A stretch of 10,745 bases of DNA from Chloroflexota bacterium (GCA_005881495.1 VBHI01000050.1:1-10745); one strand, 5' to 3'. Shown: positions 1 to 6,647, counted from the first letter of the stretch. A program made the numbers and translations. The notes: generated from the sequence alone by a model not told the origin.

Positions 1-1456
1 CACCGGCGTGACTGACAAATGTGTGCAGTTGTTCTAGGAGGGTTTCAACCCTTTCGGGCAGTATATCACGCAAATTCAAGCTTTCATTGGGATCCTCAAG
101 AGCGCTGTATAACTCGAGGCCATTCTCACCGGTCTGGATCAGTTTGTGCGTATCCCTCCAGACGGCGCGCCGTGTTTGATCACAGCCCAACTCCTCTGTC
201 TCGCGCGGGCGCCGCTGGTGCAGCATTTTCACCACGTTGCGCGGCGGTACTCCCTCTGAGAAAACCGTCCCGCTATCGGGATCGCTGGTTGAACTTTGGG
301 CCAGGGTCAGTACTTCTTCGACTTCGTCAGCCAGGTTTGCGGCTGTCAGCACCGTTTGGAATATGCGACGTGTCGAGACGAAGTGCTCAACCGTCGTACC
401 GCGCGGCAGGTCATTGCCCGGATCGCGAATAATCAGCGGAACTCGTACCAATTCGTTGTAAAGCGAAAGAGAGTGTCCCACCAATCGTTTCTCGCCAAGA
501 TGCTCCCCGTGGTCGGCACAGATGATCACCAGGGTATGATCCAACCGGCCACTCTCATGCAGCTTTGTGAAAAATGTCCCCACCAGTTCATCCTGCGTGG
601 CAACTTCCGCGTTATACATGCCGTCAAGGGTAGCCTTCTCCAGTTCATCAATGCTGCTCGACAAGGGGGCATACCAGCCGAAGACGTCGCTATTAAAGTG
701 CCGCAGGTACCGCTGTGCCTGCTTATTATGCAGCACATGTGGAGCAAATCGCTCTATAAATTTTTGGGAGGGATGGTAGGGCATGTGCACGCCCATTACA
801 TTGATAAAACTGAATATTGGCTGATCCTCGTCTATATCTTTGCGCTCGATAAGCAGTTGCGCTGCGTCATTCAGCGATTTGCCCGTGTTGCCCTTGAAGC
901 TCAAAGCCGTTTGCCATAGGGGAACCATCAGAGGAGAGAACGAGAGGTTTAGCAGGAAGTCGAAACGTGCAAAGACATTCTGCATTGAAGAAATGGCCTC
1001 GGTTAGCAAACCTTTGAAGACCTGCCGGTAGCGGTCATAAAGATTGCGATGGACGCCTGCTTGATTCGGACGCGAGGTCATCAACCCGCTATAGTTCAAG
1101 AAGCTGAGAAAGCCGCGGCGCAGTCCATTATTGACGACTCCCACAAGGGGATTGTTACAAAAGGCTGTTGTGAAATAGCCGCTGTCGCGTAATCTTTCGG
1201 CCAGTGTGGGGAGTAAATCGGGTAGGACAGAAAAGGACTGCACAGTGTTATGTGTCGAAGGATACACGCCCGTAAACATCGATGCGTGGGAGGGAATAGT
1301 CCATTGGGCGGGAGCAACAGCACATTCAAAGAGCGTAGCGTCGGCGGCAAATTCATCAATAAGGGGTGATGTTTCCTCCGCGCAACTGTAGCACGAAAGG
1401 CGATCAAGGCGTTGTGTATCCAATACCAGTAACACAATATCGGGACGAGTTGTCAC
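1..1456 (-). CDS. Sulfatase-family (alkaline phosphatase superfamily) hydrolase, C-terminus off the left edge
   Basis: The minus strand is open from a GTG start at 1456 to base 1, giving 485 residues without a stop. A GGAGG site (1466-1470) lies 9 bases upstream of the GTG and decides the start. The protein opens with DIVLLVLDTQRLDRLSCY (residues 6-23), the usual first metal-binding strand of PF00884 sulfatases. WTIPSHASMFTGVYPS (52-67) covers the active-site helix, and ICADHGEHLGE (312-322) supplies the metal-binding Asp315-His316 pair. GHSLSLYNELVRVPLIIRDP (327-346) is also typical. The nucleophile position of C/S-x-P-x-R is Thr53 and the Arg position is His57, so formylglycine maturation is not expected. 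The real substrate could be a sulfate, phosphate or phosphonate ester. No signal peptide is visible, so it is probably cytoplasmic. The last residues resemble the family's C-terminal end, so little is missing. It is divergent from the ABC operon. The family call is firm; the substrate is unknown. Confidence 0.88.
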   Translation of the reverse strand, partial: MTTRPDIVLLVLDTQRLDRLSCYSCAEETSPLIDEFAADATLFECAVAPAQWTIPSHASMFTGVYPSTHNTVQSFSVLPDLLPTLAERLRDSGYFTTAFCNNPLVGVVNNGLRRGFLSFLNYSGLMTSRPNQAGVHRNLYDRYRQVFKGLLTEAISSMQNVFARFDFLLNLSFSPLMVPLWQTALSFKGNTGKSLNDAAQLLIERKDIDEDQPIFSFINVMGVHMPYHPSQKFIERFAPHVLHNKQAQRYLRHFNSDVFGWYAPLSSSIDELEKATLDGMYNAEVATQDELVGTFFTKLHESGRLDHTLVIICADHGEHLGEKRLVGHSLSLYNELVRVPLIIRDPGNDLPRGTTVEHFVSTRRIFQTVLTAANLADEVEEVLTLAQSSTSDPDSGTVFSEGVPPRNVVKMLHQRRPRETEELGCDQTRRAVWRDTHKLIQTGENGLELYSALEDPNESLNLRDILPERVETLLEQLHTFVSHAG

Positions 1457-1465
1457 TATCGAATA

Positions 1466-1470
1466 CCTCC
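1466..1470 (-). promoter_or_regulatory. Shine-Dalgarno site fixing the GTG start of the sulfatase-family gene
   Basis: The minus strand reads GGAGG, then 9 bases, then GTG at 1456-1454. No ATG in this frame lies near the N-terminus. The conserved DIVLLVLDT strand begins only six codons in, so a later start would remove a metal ligand. Confidence 0.7.
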
Positions 1471-1491
1471 GTGCTGCTTTGAAAGTAGCAG

Positions 1492-1507
1492 ATCAGCGAG
1501 AGCTGAT
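1492..1507. other. Perfect 6-bp hairpin in the sulfatase leader
   Basis: ATCAGC and GCTGAT flank a 4-base loop. The element lies between the predicted minus-strand -10 (1511-1516) and the Shine-Dalgarno site (1466-1470), so it would sit at the very 5' end of the sulfatase transcript. It could be a leader stem-loop or a small dyad operator. Such a short dyad can also occur by chance. Confidence 0.35.
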
Positions 1508-1510
1508 GCT

Positions 1511-1516
1511 ATTATA
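1511..1516 (-). promoter_or_regulatory. Predicted -10 element for the sulfatase-family gene
   Basis: The minus strand has a perfect TATAAT about 55 bases upstream of the GTG start. The -35 side is poor: at 17-base spacing it reads ACCAGG, and the nearest TTAACC is 20 bases away. An activator-assisted promoter would fit. Moderate to low confidence. Confidence 0.4.
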
Positions 1517-1744
1517 GGCTCACTCTATGATAACCTGGTTAAGCAAATGAAAAATGTGTTCACTCTCTGAACCAAAACCGCGAGAACGGCTATACACAGA
1601 GGTAGAACGTTGAGCAAGGCAGGTCTATCTGTACATATACACTCCGTTTTAATACGACAAAAGCGAGCGATTCGTCACGCCACCTCATCTCTGGGTAGGT
1701 AAAAGGCATATTTGCACCAGCCCTGGAGAGCGTGGTCGCCTGCC

Positions 1745-1773
1745 TTGTTGAAGGTAGTAATACATGCTATAGT
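1745..1773 (+). promoter_or_regulatory. Sigma-70-type promoter for the ABC importer operon
   Basis: TTGTTG (1745-1750) and TATAGT (1768-1773) are separated by exactly 17 bases, and a TG at 1765-1766 gives an extended -10. Transcription would begin near 1780, leaving a leader of about 50 bases before the ATG at 1830. Spacing and both hexamers are good, but this is a pattern match only. Confidence 0.55.
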
Positions 1774-1829
1774 CTGTAATTGGATGATACTTACTGACAC
1801 CATTGTCGGGAAACAGAAGGTATGTGACC

Positions 1830-3134
1830 ATGCGTAAGTTCCGGCGAGTGATCTTTCCTCTAATGGTATTACTGAGTATGCTGTTCTCGGCCTGTGGCTC
1901 AACTTCATCGACGACGGCTGGCAGTGCTAGTGGCCCAATCACGGTACAGTTGTTTTTTCACTCTGGCCAGGGAGCTGAGCGTGATGCACTCAATGCCACC
2001 CTCAAGGCTTTCAGTGACAGGAACCCGGACATAACGGTCGATGCGGTGCAGTTGCCCGAGGGTCGCTACACCGACCAGGTGAACCTCGCAGCGCTGGCCC
2101 ATAGTCTACCCTGCCTGCTCGATTTCGATGGCCCGACCTTGTATAACTACACCTGGTCTGGGTACCTGCTTCCACTCGATAAGTATGTGTCCCCGGAGAT
2201 GAAAGCTGACTTTCTGCCATCGATCATCAATCAGGGTATGTATAACCATCACCTGTACAGTCTGGGCCAGTTTGATTCTGGTCTTGGCATCTACGCTAAC
2301 AAGCAGTATCTGAGCGAGGTGCGCGCGCGCATCCCCACTATCGACAACCCCTGGACTTTGACAGAATTCAACGACATATTGGCTAAGCTGAAGAACGTGC
2401 CAGGCGTGGAGTATCCGCTGGACTTACAGATGGCTTTTGGCGGCGAGTGGTTCACTTATGGCTTCTCTCCTTTTGTTGAGTCCTTTGGGGGGGATCTTAT
2501 TAACCGCAGCAACTACCAGTCGTCAAGTGGAGTGCTGAACGGCCCGGACGCAGTGGCTGCGATGACTTGGTTCCAGGGCCTCTTCAAGCAGGGCTACAGC
2601 AATCCCTTTCCAGTCGAAAACACCGATTTCACGTCTGGCAAGTCCGCACTGAGTTGGGTCGGCCACTGGGTCTATCCAGATTACAGCAAGGCATTGGGAG
2701 ACAACCTGCTTGTGCTGCCAGCACCGAACCTGGGCAATGGTGCGAAAACTGGCATGGGATCATGGAACTGGGGGATCACCTCATCCTGCAAAACCCCTGA
2801 CGCAGCCTGGAAAGTGTTGAATTTCATCCTGTCGCCCAATGAGATAGCGCGTATGACCAACGCGAATGGGGCCGTGCCTGCACGCAATTCGGCTATCGCT
2901 CAGTCCAAGCTGTATGCGCCGAACGGCCCGCTCCAGGTATTCGTACAGCAACTCCAAAGGGGTATAGCGGAGCCGCGCCCGATCACTCCAGCCTATCCCA
3001 CTATTACCTCCGCTTTTGCTGTGGCAGTGGCGAATATCGCCGCTGGAGCCGATGTGAAGGAGGAGCTGGACAAAGCGGTTCAAAAGATAGACCAGGACAT
3101 CGAAGACAACCAGGGCTATCCAACCAGGCAGTAG
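1830..3134 (+). CDS. Sugar-type ABC transporter solute-binding lipoprotein
   Basis: This 434-residue protein is an extracellular solute-binding protein of family 1 (MalE/UgpB-like). It captures a substrate outside the membrane and hands it to the permeases encoded just downstream. Residues 1-21 form a basic start and hydrophobic core ending in LFSAC. Cys22 is the predicted lipidated residue, followed by a Ser/Thr/Gly-rich linker. ITVQLFFHSGQGAERDAL is the first lobe strand and helix, and the later WTLTEFNDILAKL and aromatic-rich segments fit a carbohydrate-binding cleft. The ATG at 1830 is chosen because AGAAGG (1815-1820) lies 9 bases upstream and the signal peptide begins there. A TTG at 1803 in the same frame would spoil the signal peptide. 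Length is normal for the family. The family is clear; the ligand (sugar, oligosaccharide or glycerol phosphate type) cannot be told. Confidence 0.92.
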   Translation: MRKFRRVIFPLMVLLSMLFSACGSTSSTTAGSASGPITVQLFFHSGQGAERDALNATLKAFSDRNPDITVDAVQLPEGRYTDQVNLAALAHSLPCLLDFDGPTLYNYTWSGYLLPLDKYVSPEMKADFLPSIINQGMYNHHLYSLGQFDSGLGIYANKQYLSEVRARIPTIDNPWTLTEFNDILAKLKNVPGVEYPLDLQMAFGGEWFTYGFSPFVESFGGDLINRSNYQSSSGVLNGPDAVAAMTWFQGLFKQGYSNPFPVENTDFTSGKSALSWVGHWVYPDYSKALGDNLLVLPAPNLGNGAKTGMGSWNWGITSSCKTPDAAWKVLNFILSPNEIARMTNANGAVPARNSAIAQSKLYAPNGPLQVFVQQLQRGIAEPRPITPAYPTITSAFAVAVANIAAGADVKEELDKAVQKIDQDIEDNQGYPTRQ

Positions 3135-3221
3135 GGCGACCCTTGTGGTCACTTATCCTGATCATCTCCTGGTCGGGGGGACGTCTGCCCTCGACCCCAT
3201 TTTATGCACAAGAGGAAACCT

Positions 3222-3971
3222 ATGAGCATATCGATGCGTACCAAGACTAGCACAATTGCGAAACCCAAAAAGCCTCGCTGGCATCGTAAGGAATATTTTT
3301 CTGCCTGGGCGTTTGCCGCGCCTGCTCTGATTCTGCTGTTGATCTTCCTGATCATCCCCTTCTTTATAGCAATCTACTTCTCGTTCACCAATCAGCGGTT
3401 GATTTCAGGACCACTGCGCACGAATTTCGTAGAGCTGCGTAACTACCTACAGATGTTGGGAGACGGCTCACTCCACCGGGCCCTACTAAACAACTCCTTA
3501 TTCGGGATGATTGTAGTACCTGTCGAGACCAGCCTGGCTCTCTTCCTGGCGATCTTGATCAACCAGAAGATGCGCGGCGTTACCGTGTTCCGAACGATTT
3601 ACTTCAGTCCGGTAGTCGCCCCCCTGGTGGTCGTGGCGGTAGTTTGGACATTCCTCTACAATCCAGGCCAGGGGCTGATCAACGAGTTCATCAAGGCGAT
3701 CAGCTTCGGACACCTGGGGCCCTATGACTGGCTCAGTAATCCAGAACTGGCGCTACCGGCGATCATGATTTTGTCGATTTGGCAGGGCGTCGGTTTCCAG
3801 ATGGTAGTCTACCTGGTGGGGTTACAGGGGATCCCAGAGCCGCTGTACGAAGCTGCCAGGGTCGATGGCGCGGGAAGGTGGCGCCAGTTCTGGCACATCA
3901 CCCTCCCCCAGTTGCGCAATACCACTATTTTCGTGCTGATCGCAACCACTATCCTGTCATTTAAACTCTAG
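3222..3971 (+). CDS. ABC importer permease 1 (MalF/UgpA type), truncated by an in-frame amber codon
   Basis: The frame gives 249 residues of a binding-protein-dependent transport permease. The cytoplasmic basic N-terminus is followed by TM1 (about 28-50) and further membrane segments. The EAA loop EAARVDGAGRWRQFWHITLP, which docks on the ATPase, lies near the end. ATG 3222 is preferred over ATG 3204 because GAGG (3212-3215) lies 6 bases upstream of it. The frame stops at TAG 3969-3971, directly after SFKL. Family members normally continue there with an aromatic residue and AQVEVMTQGGP, and exactly that sequence follows the TAG in the same frame. The product as read would lack TM6 and is unlikely to work alone. 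This may be a real nonsense mutation, readthrough or a sequencing error. It sits 87 bases after the lipoprotein gene, in the same operon. Confidence 0.85.
   Translation: MSISMRTKTSTIAKPKKPRWHRKEYFSAWAFAAPALILLLIFLIIPFFIAIYFSFTNQRLISGPLRTNFVELRNYLQMLGDGSLHRALLNNSLFGMIVVPVETSLALFLAILINQKMRGVTVFRTIYFSPVVAPLVVVAVVWTFLYNPGQGLINEFIKAISFGHLGPYDWLSNPELALPAIMILSIWQGVGFQMVVYLVGLQGIPEPLYEAARVDGAGRWRQFWHITLPQLRNTTIFVLIATTILSFKL
3969..3971 (+). other. In-frame TAG splitting the permease frame
   Basis: The codons TTT AAA CTC TAG GCG CAG GTG read F-K-L-stop-A-Q-V. Both sides match one continuous MalF-type permease with no shift of frame, and 594 codons from 3222 to 5003 contain only this stop. Homologues usually have Phe at this position. 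A Tyr codon would become TAG by one base change, a Phe codon by two. Confidence 0.8.
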
Positions 3972-3977
3972 GCGCAG

Positions 3978-5006
3978 GTGGAGGTCATGACTCAGGGCGG
4001 CCCACAGAACGCAACAGCGACCGTAGTGTGGTATGTAGTGCATCAGAGCATCGACAACGTGCGAGTCGGTTATGCTTCGGCTGTCGCGGTGGTCTTCTTT
4101 CTCATTGTTCTCATGAGAGTGATTCCGGTCCTGAGATCTCTGTCCTCTGGCCGAAAATATGCCTGGCTGACACTCAACTACCTCTTGATGATCCTGCTGG
4201 CGATCTTTTTTCTGTTCCCAACGGTGTTCATGTTGGTTTCTTCATTGAAAGCCAACGAGAACCAGCTCCTGCAAGATTTGAGTACCGTGAGTGCCTTTAT
4301 CCCCTATGGCGACATCTCGCTGCAGAACTACAGCGACGCCTTCCATCGACTTCCCTTCGGTCTCTATATGTTCAACTCGGCGTTGATAATCACCTGTATC
4401 GTCGCGCTGGGCCTGGTGGTCAACAGCCTGATCGCCTACGCACTTGCACGCATACCGTTCCCTGGCCGCAAGCTCCTGGTAGTCGTGATCGTGGCGTTGA
4501 TCGTCATCCCGTTCGAGTCGGTGGTCGTGCCGCTCCTGCTCATGGTCAACCAGTTTCCCTGGTTCGATGGCTCTACCACCTGGATAAACAGCTACCAGGT
4601 TCAGATCATCCCGTTCATCGCCGACGCGTTCTCCGTTTTCCTCTTCTACCAGTTCTTCATTGACATCCCGAAGGCTTTCGAGGAGGCGGCTCTCGTTGAC
4701 GGAGCCAGTCGGTGGCGCATCTACTGGCAGTTAGTCGTCCCGCTTTCCCGCCCGGTCTTTGCCACCGTCGCGATCTGGCAGGTTCTCACCCACCTGGGCG
4801 ACTTCCTGTGGCCGCTGCTGGTCACGCGTGGCGATACATATCGACCGCTGATGGTAGGGATGGATGTCTTCTTTGGCCAGTCTCCCCTGCGTTGGGGCGA
4901 CATCATGGCCTTCGCCAGTATGATCATCATACCCGTGTTGATCGCGTTCCTGCTGTTCCAGAAGTGGTTCCTGCGGTCGGCCGCTTTAACCGGCACTAAA
5001 GGATGA
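3978..5006 (+). CDS. Permease 1 C-terminal end fused in frame to ABC importer permease 2 (MalG/UgpE type)
   Basis: Residues 1-46 are the last part of permease 1: VMTQGGPQNATATVVWYVVHQ, then TM6 ending FFLIVLM. Without a stop the frame runs on through a basic stretch (about 46-60) into a full second permease of the MalG type. TM1 of permease 2 is at about 65-88, followed by SSLKANE. Its EAA loop is EAALVDGASRWRIYWQLVVP, and it ends FLLFQKWFLRSAALTGTKG, a typical family C-terminus. Permease 2 on its own would start at ATG 4113 (MRVIPVLRS), but no Shine-Dalgarno site precedes it. Restart after the amber could use GTG 3978 or ATG 3987, beside an AGGTGGAGG stretch. An ancestral deletion joining two neighbouring permease genes is a likely origin. 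No ATPase gene follows, so a shared MsmK/UgpC-type ATPase elsewhere would be needed. The identity of permease 2 is sure; the true start is not. Confidence 0.82.
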   Translation: MEVMTQGGPQNATATVVWYVVHQSIDNVRVGYASAVAVVFFLIVLMRVIPVLRSLSSGRKYAWLTLNYLLMILLAIFFLFPTVFMLVSSLKANENQLLQDLSTVSAFIPYGDISLQNYSDAFHRLPFGLYMFNSALIITCIVALGLVVNSLIAYALARIPFPGRKLLVVVIVALIVIPFESVVVPLLLMVNQFPWFDGSTTWINSYQVQIIPFIADAFSVFLFYQFFIDIPKAFEEAALVDGASRWRIYWQLVVPLSRPVFATVAIWQVLTHLGDFLWPLLVTRGDTYRPLMVGMDVFFGQSPLRWGDIMAFASMIIIPVLIAFLLFQKWFLRSAALTGTKG

Positions 5007-5059
5007 TAAGAACTTGCCTCTATGCTTCATGCTGACAATGAAATAGATTCGGAGGCAAA

Positions 5060-5128
5060 GCGACGTATTGATGATGGGTGTATAATGTGAAAATGCGCCG
5101 TATTGATTACAGATGTATATTTTGAATT
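5060..5128 (+). repeat. Degenerate 35-base tandem direct repeat upstream of the YCII gene
   Basis: GCGACGTATTGAT (5060-5072) recurs as GCGCCGTATTGAT (5095-5107). The similarity continues into TGTATAAT and TGTATATT, each offset by 35 bases. Over 35 positions roughly 25 match by eye. Each copy carries a -10-like hexamer (TATAAT at 5081-5086 and TATATT at 5116-5121), neither with a good -35. It may be a duplicated promoter or operator for the gene at 5154. Confidence 0.45.
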
Positions 5129-5153
5129 AGTATTCCCAGAAGGAGGAATAGCA

Positions 5154-5474
5154 ATGGCGAATTTTGTCCTACTCTATAGCGGTGGCAGCATGCCCGAGAG
5201 TCAAGCCGAACAAGCAGCAGTCATGCAAGCGTGGATGGCCTGGTTCGGTGAACTCGGGAGTGCTCTCGTAGACCAGGGCAATCCGTTTACCCCGATGGCA
5301 AAACGCATCGCGAGCGACGGAACCGTCAGTGATGGTCCAGTGGGGACGATGGCCAGTGGGTACTCCATTATCAAGGCCGATTCACTTGATGCGGCAGTCG
5401 AGACGGCCAGGCGCTGCCCAGTGTTGCAGGGTGGTGCCCAGATTACGGTGTTCGAAACCTTCCCGGTCATGTAG
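5154..5474 (+). CDS. YCII/DGPF-domain protein
   Basis: This 106-residue protein belongs to the YCII-related family (PF03795), small dimeric alpha+beta-barrel proteins often found with ECF sigma factors or in catabolic clusters. Their biochemical role is mostly unknown. The N-terminal strand MANFVLLYSGG, a helix with AWMAWFGELG, and SDGPVGTMASGYSIIKADSL (59-78) carrying the DGP core are followed by the helix DAAVETARRCPVL. The final strand is AQITVFETFPVM. AGGAGG (5141-5146) lies 7 bases before ATG 5154, which rules out the upstream in-frame start at 5103. It stands alone, about 150 bases after the permease and followed by a long hairpin. No sigma factor gene is nearby. Confidence 0.85.
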   Translation: MANFVLLYSGGSMPESQAEQAAVMQAWMAWFGELGSALVDQGNPFTPMAKRIASDGTVSDGPVGTMASGYSIIKADSLDAAVETARRCPVLQGGAQITVFETFPVM

Positions 5475-5488
5475 GGATGTGGACAGAA

Positions 5489-5534
5489 CCTCATCAGAAA
5501 TAGCTCCAAGAAACTGGGGCTGTTTCTGATGAGG
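5489..5534 (+). terminator. Long stem-loop after the YCII gene, terminator-like
   Basis: CCTCATCAGAAA (5489-5500) pairs perfectly with TTTCTGATGAGG (5523-5534). The stem extends inward through AGC/GCT and CC/GG, with two T-G wobbles, to an 8-base loop, about 19 pairs in all. It begins 15 bases after the stop at 5474. The downstream GTCGGCTGTATTTCTT has only a weak T-rich stretch, so termination may be partial or of another type. Confidence 0.6.
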
Positions 5535-5627
5535 GTCGGCTGTATTTCTTAGGCAAGGTTCAACTTGGTACAACAGTGACACTTTGCCAGGAGCACTCAT
5601 CATATCTATCTTGGAAAGGGGTGATCC

Positions 5628-6521
5628 ATGATAGCAAGCATTGAGCACATGCGCGTACAGGCCAACGGCATCACCTTTCACGTGGCAATGACAGGAAGGG
5701 AGGATGCGCCTCCCATCCTCTGTCTGCATGGATTCCCCGAAGGATGGATGAGTTGGCGGCAGGTGATGGAAACGTTGAACGAAACCCGTATGTATGCGCC
5801 AGACCTTCGGGGCTACCCCGGAACAGCGCGTCCGAGGGACGGCTACGACGTCTTCACGCTCACCGACGACATCAAGGCATTGATTGAGGCGCTCGGCATC
5901 AACAGGCCGATGCTCGTCTCGCATGACTGGGGGGGCGCGCTGGGGTGGATCTTTGCACACCGGTACTCGCATCTCATCCGCAAGCTTGTCGTCGTCAATT
6001 GCACGCATCCGAAGACACTTGTGCGGGCCGTACTGCACTTTGAGGACTTCCAGACCTTTCGCATCCCGTGGGTACCTTTTTTCCAGCTACCGTGGCTTCC
6101 CGAATTTTTTCTGACGACGGCGTTGGGCAGAAAGGTGCTGAAGCTATCCTTTACACTGAGGGAGGGCAAAAAGGGAGCCATGAACGTGGCGCTTGTGGAC
6201 GAGCTGGTATCACGCTTCCAGAAGCCCGAGGATTTTCGTGGGCCCATCAACTACTACCGCGAGATGGTGCGCACGCAGCTTTCGTCGAAAAAGCTCGCGC
6301 AGCTCGAGGCCGTCTATGATACGCCGATTACCGTTCCCGTCGCGCTGGTCTGGGGGGAGAAGGACGATGCACTACTCGCCGAGGTGGCCTTAAAGAGCGG
6401 CAAGGACGCGGGCTGCGAAGTGGAATGGAGACCTCTCCCCGGCGTAGGTCACTTCGTGAGCCTGGAGGCCCCCGACAAGCTAGCGCTGGAAATCAGCCGT
6501 GCGCTCGGCACCACCGTTTGA
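5628..6521 (+). CDS. Epoxide-hydrolase-like alpha/beta hydrolase
   Basis: This 297-residue protein has the alpha/beta hydrolase fold of the epoxide hydrolase and haloalkane/haloacetate dehalogenase group, which use an Asp nucleophile. HGFP (34-37) is the oxyanion segment and SHDWGGALG (98-106) holds nucleophile Asp100. WGEKDD (242-247) supplies the acid, probably Asp246, and GVGHF (272-276) the catalytic His275. NYYREM (208-213) matches the lid segment bearing one ring-opening Tyr of epoxide hydrolases. The other lid region, IPWVPFFQLPWLPE, seems to lack the usual Tyr, so epoxide activity is uncertain. The start is supported by GAAAGGGG about 6 bases before ATG 5628. No signal peptide is visible, so it should be cytoplasmic. 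It appears to be a single gene. The fold and nucleophile type are firm; the substrate is open. Confidence 0.9.
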   Translation: MIASIEHMRVQANGITFHVAMTGREDAPPILCLHGFPEGWMSWRQVMETLNETRMYAPDLRGYPGTARPRDGYDVFTLTDDIKALIEALGINRPMLVSHDWGGALGWIFAHRYSHLIRKLVVVNCTHPKTLVRAVLHFEDFQTFRIPWVPFFQLPWLPEFFLTTALGRKVLKLSFTLREGKKGAMNVALVDELVSRFQKPEDFRGPINYYREMVRTQLSSKKLAQLEAVYDTPITVPVALVWGEKDDALLAEVALKSGKDAGCEVEWRPLPGVGHFVSLEAPDKLALEISRALGTTV

Positions 6522-6647
6522 CAAGTTCACAGGCAGGGGTTCGGCGCGCACATCCGTGGGGCCGTCATTCTCCTAAACCTTGTCCATCCTCCAAAAAAAG
6601 CGTCTCCGTGCGTCTTGTACGTAGAGATTATCGAAGGAAGGGCCAGA

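Larger units (their letters stand above)
1457..1829. other. Divergent intergenic region, 373 bases
   Basis: The region separates the leftward sulfatase gene from the rightward ABC operon. It holds a minus-strand -10 and hairpin near 1490-1516 and a plus-strand promoter at 1745-1773. Between about 1520 and 1740 no tRNA, terminator, strong inverted repeat or convincing small gene is visible. Short frames overlap the right end but lack Shine-Dalgarno support. The distance leaves room for regulator sites that cannot be named from the sequence. Confidence 0.6.

Noticed and set aside
296..919. Plus-strand open frame of 207 codons
   Set aside because: It lies wholly opposite the sulfatase-family gene, whose motifs are clear. 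Its protein has no recognisable features and no Shine-Dalgarno site.
1675..1942. Minus-strand short frames of 77 and 85 codons
   Set aside because: They overlap the operon promoter and the lipoprotein signal peptide region, with no Shine-Dalgarno support and no similarity I recognise.
3135..3221. Possible hairpin GACC...GGTC after the lipoprotein gene
   Set aside because: Only four base pairs with no T-tract, so it is not distinguishable from chance.
4028..4663. Plus-strand open frame of 211 codons
   Set aside because: It is out of frame inside permease 2, is rich in Arg, Pro and His, and has no domain. The overlapping permease frame is clearly the coding one.
5584..5612. TTGCCA and TATCTT spaced by 17 as a promoter for the hydrolase
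   Set aside because: Transcription would start about 9 bases before the ATG and cut off the ribosome binding site. Both hexamers are only partial matches.
5382..6038. Minus-strand open frame of 218 codons
   Set aside because: It is antisense to the YCII end, the hairpin and the hydrolase start. It has no motif or ribosome binding site, and it spans a hairpin-bearing intergenic region.
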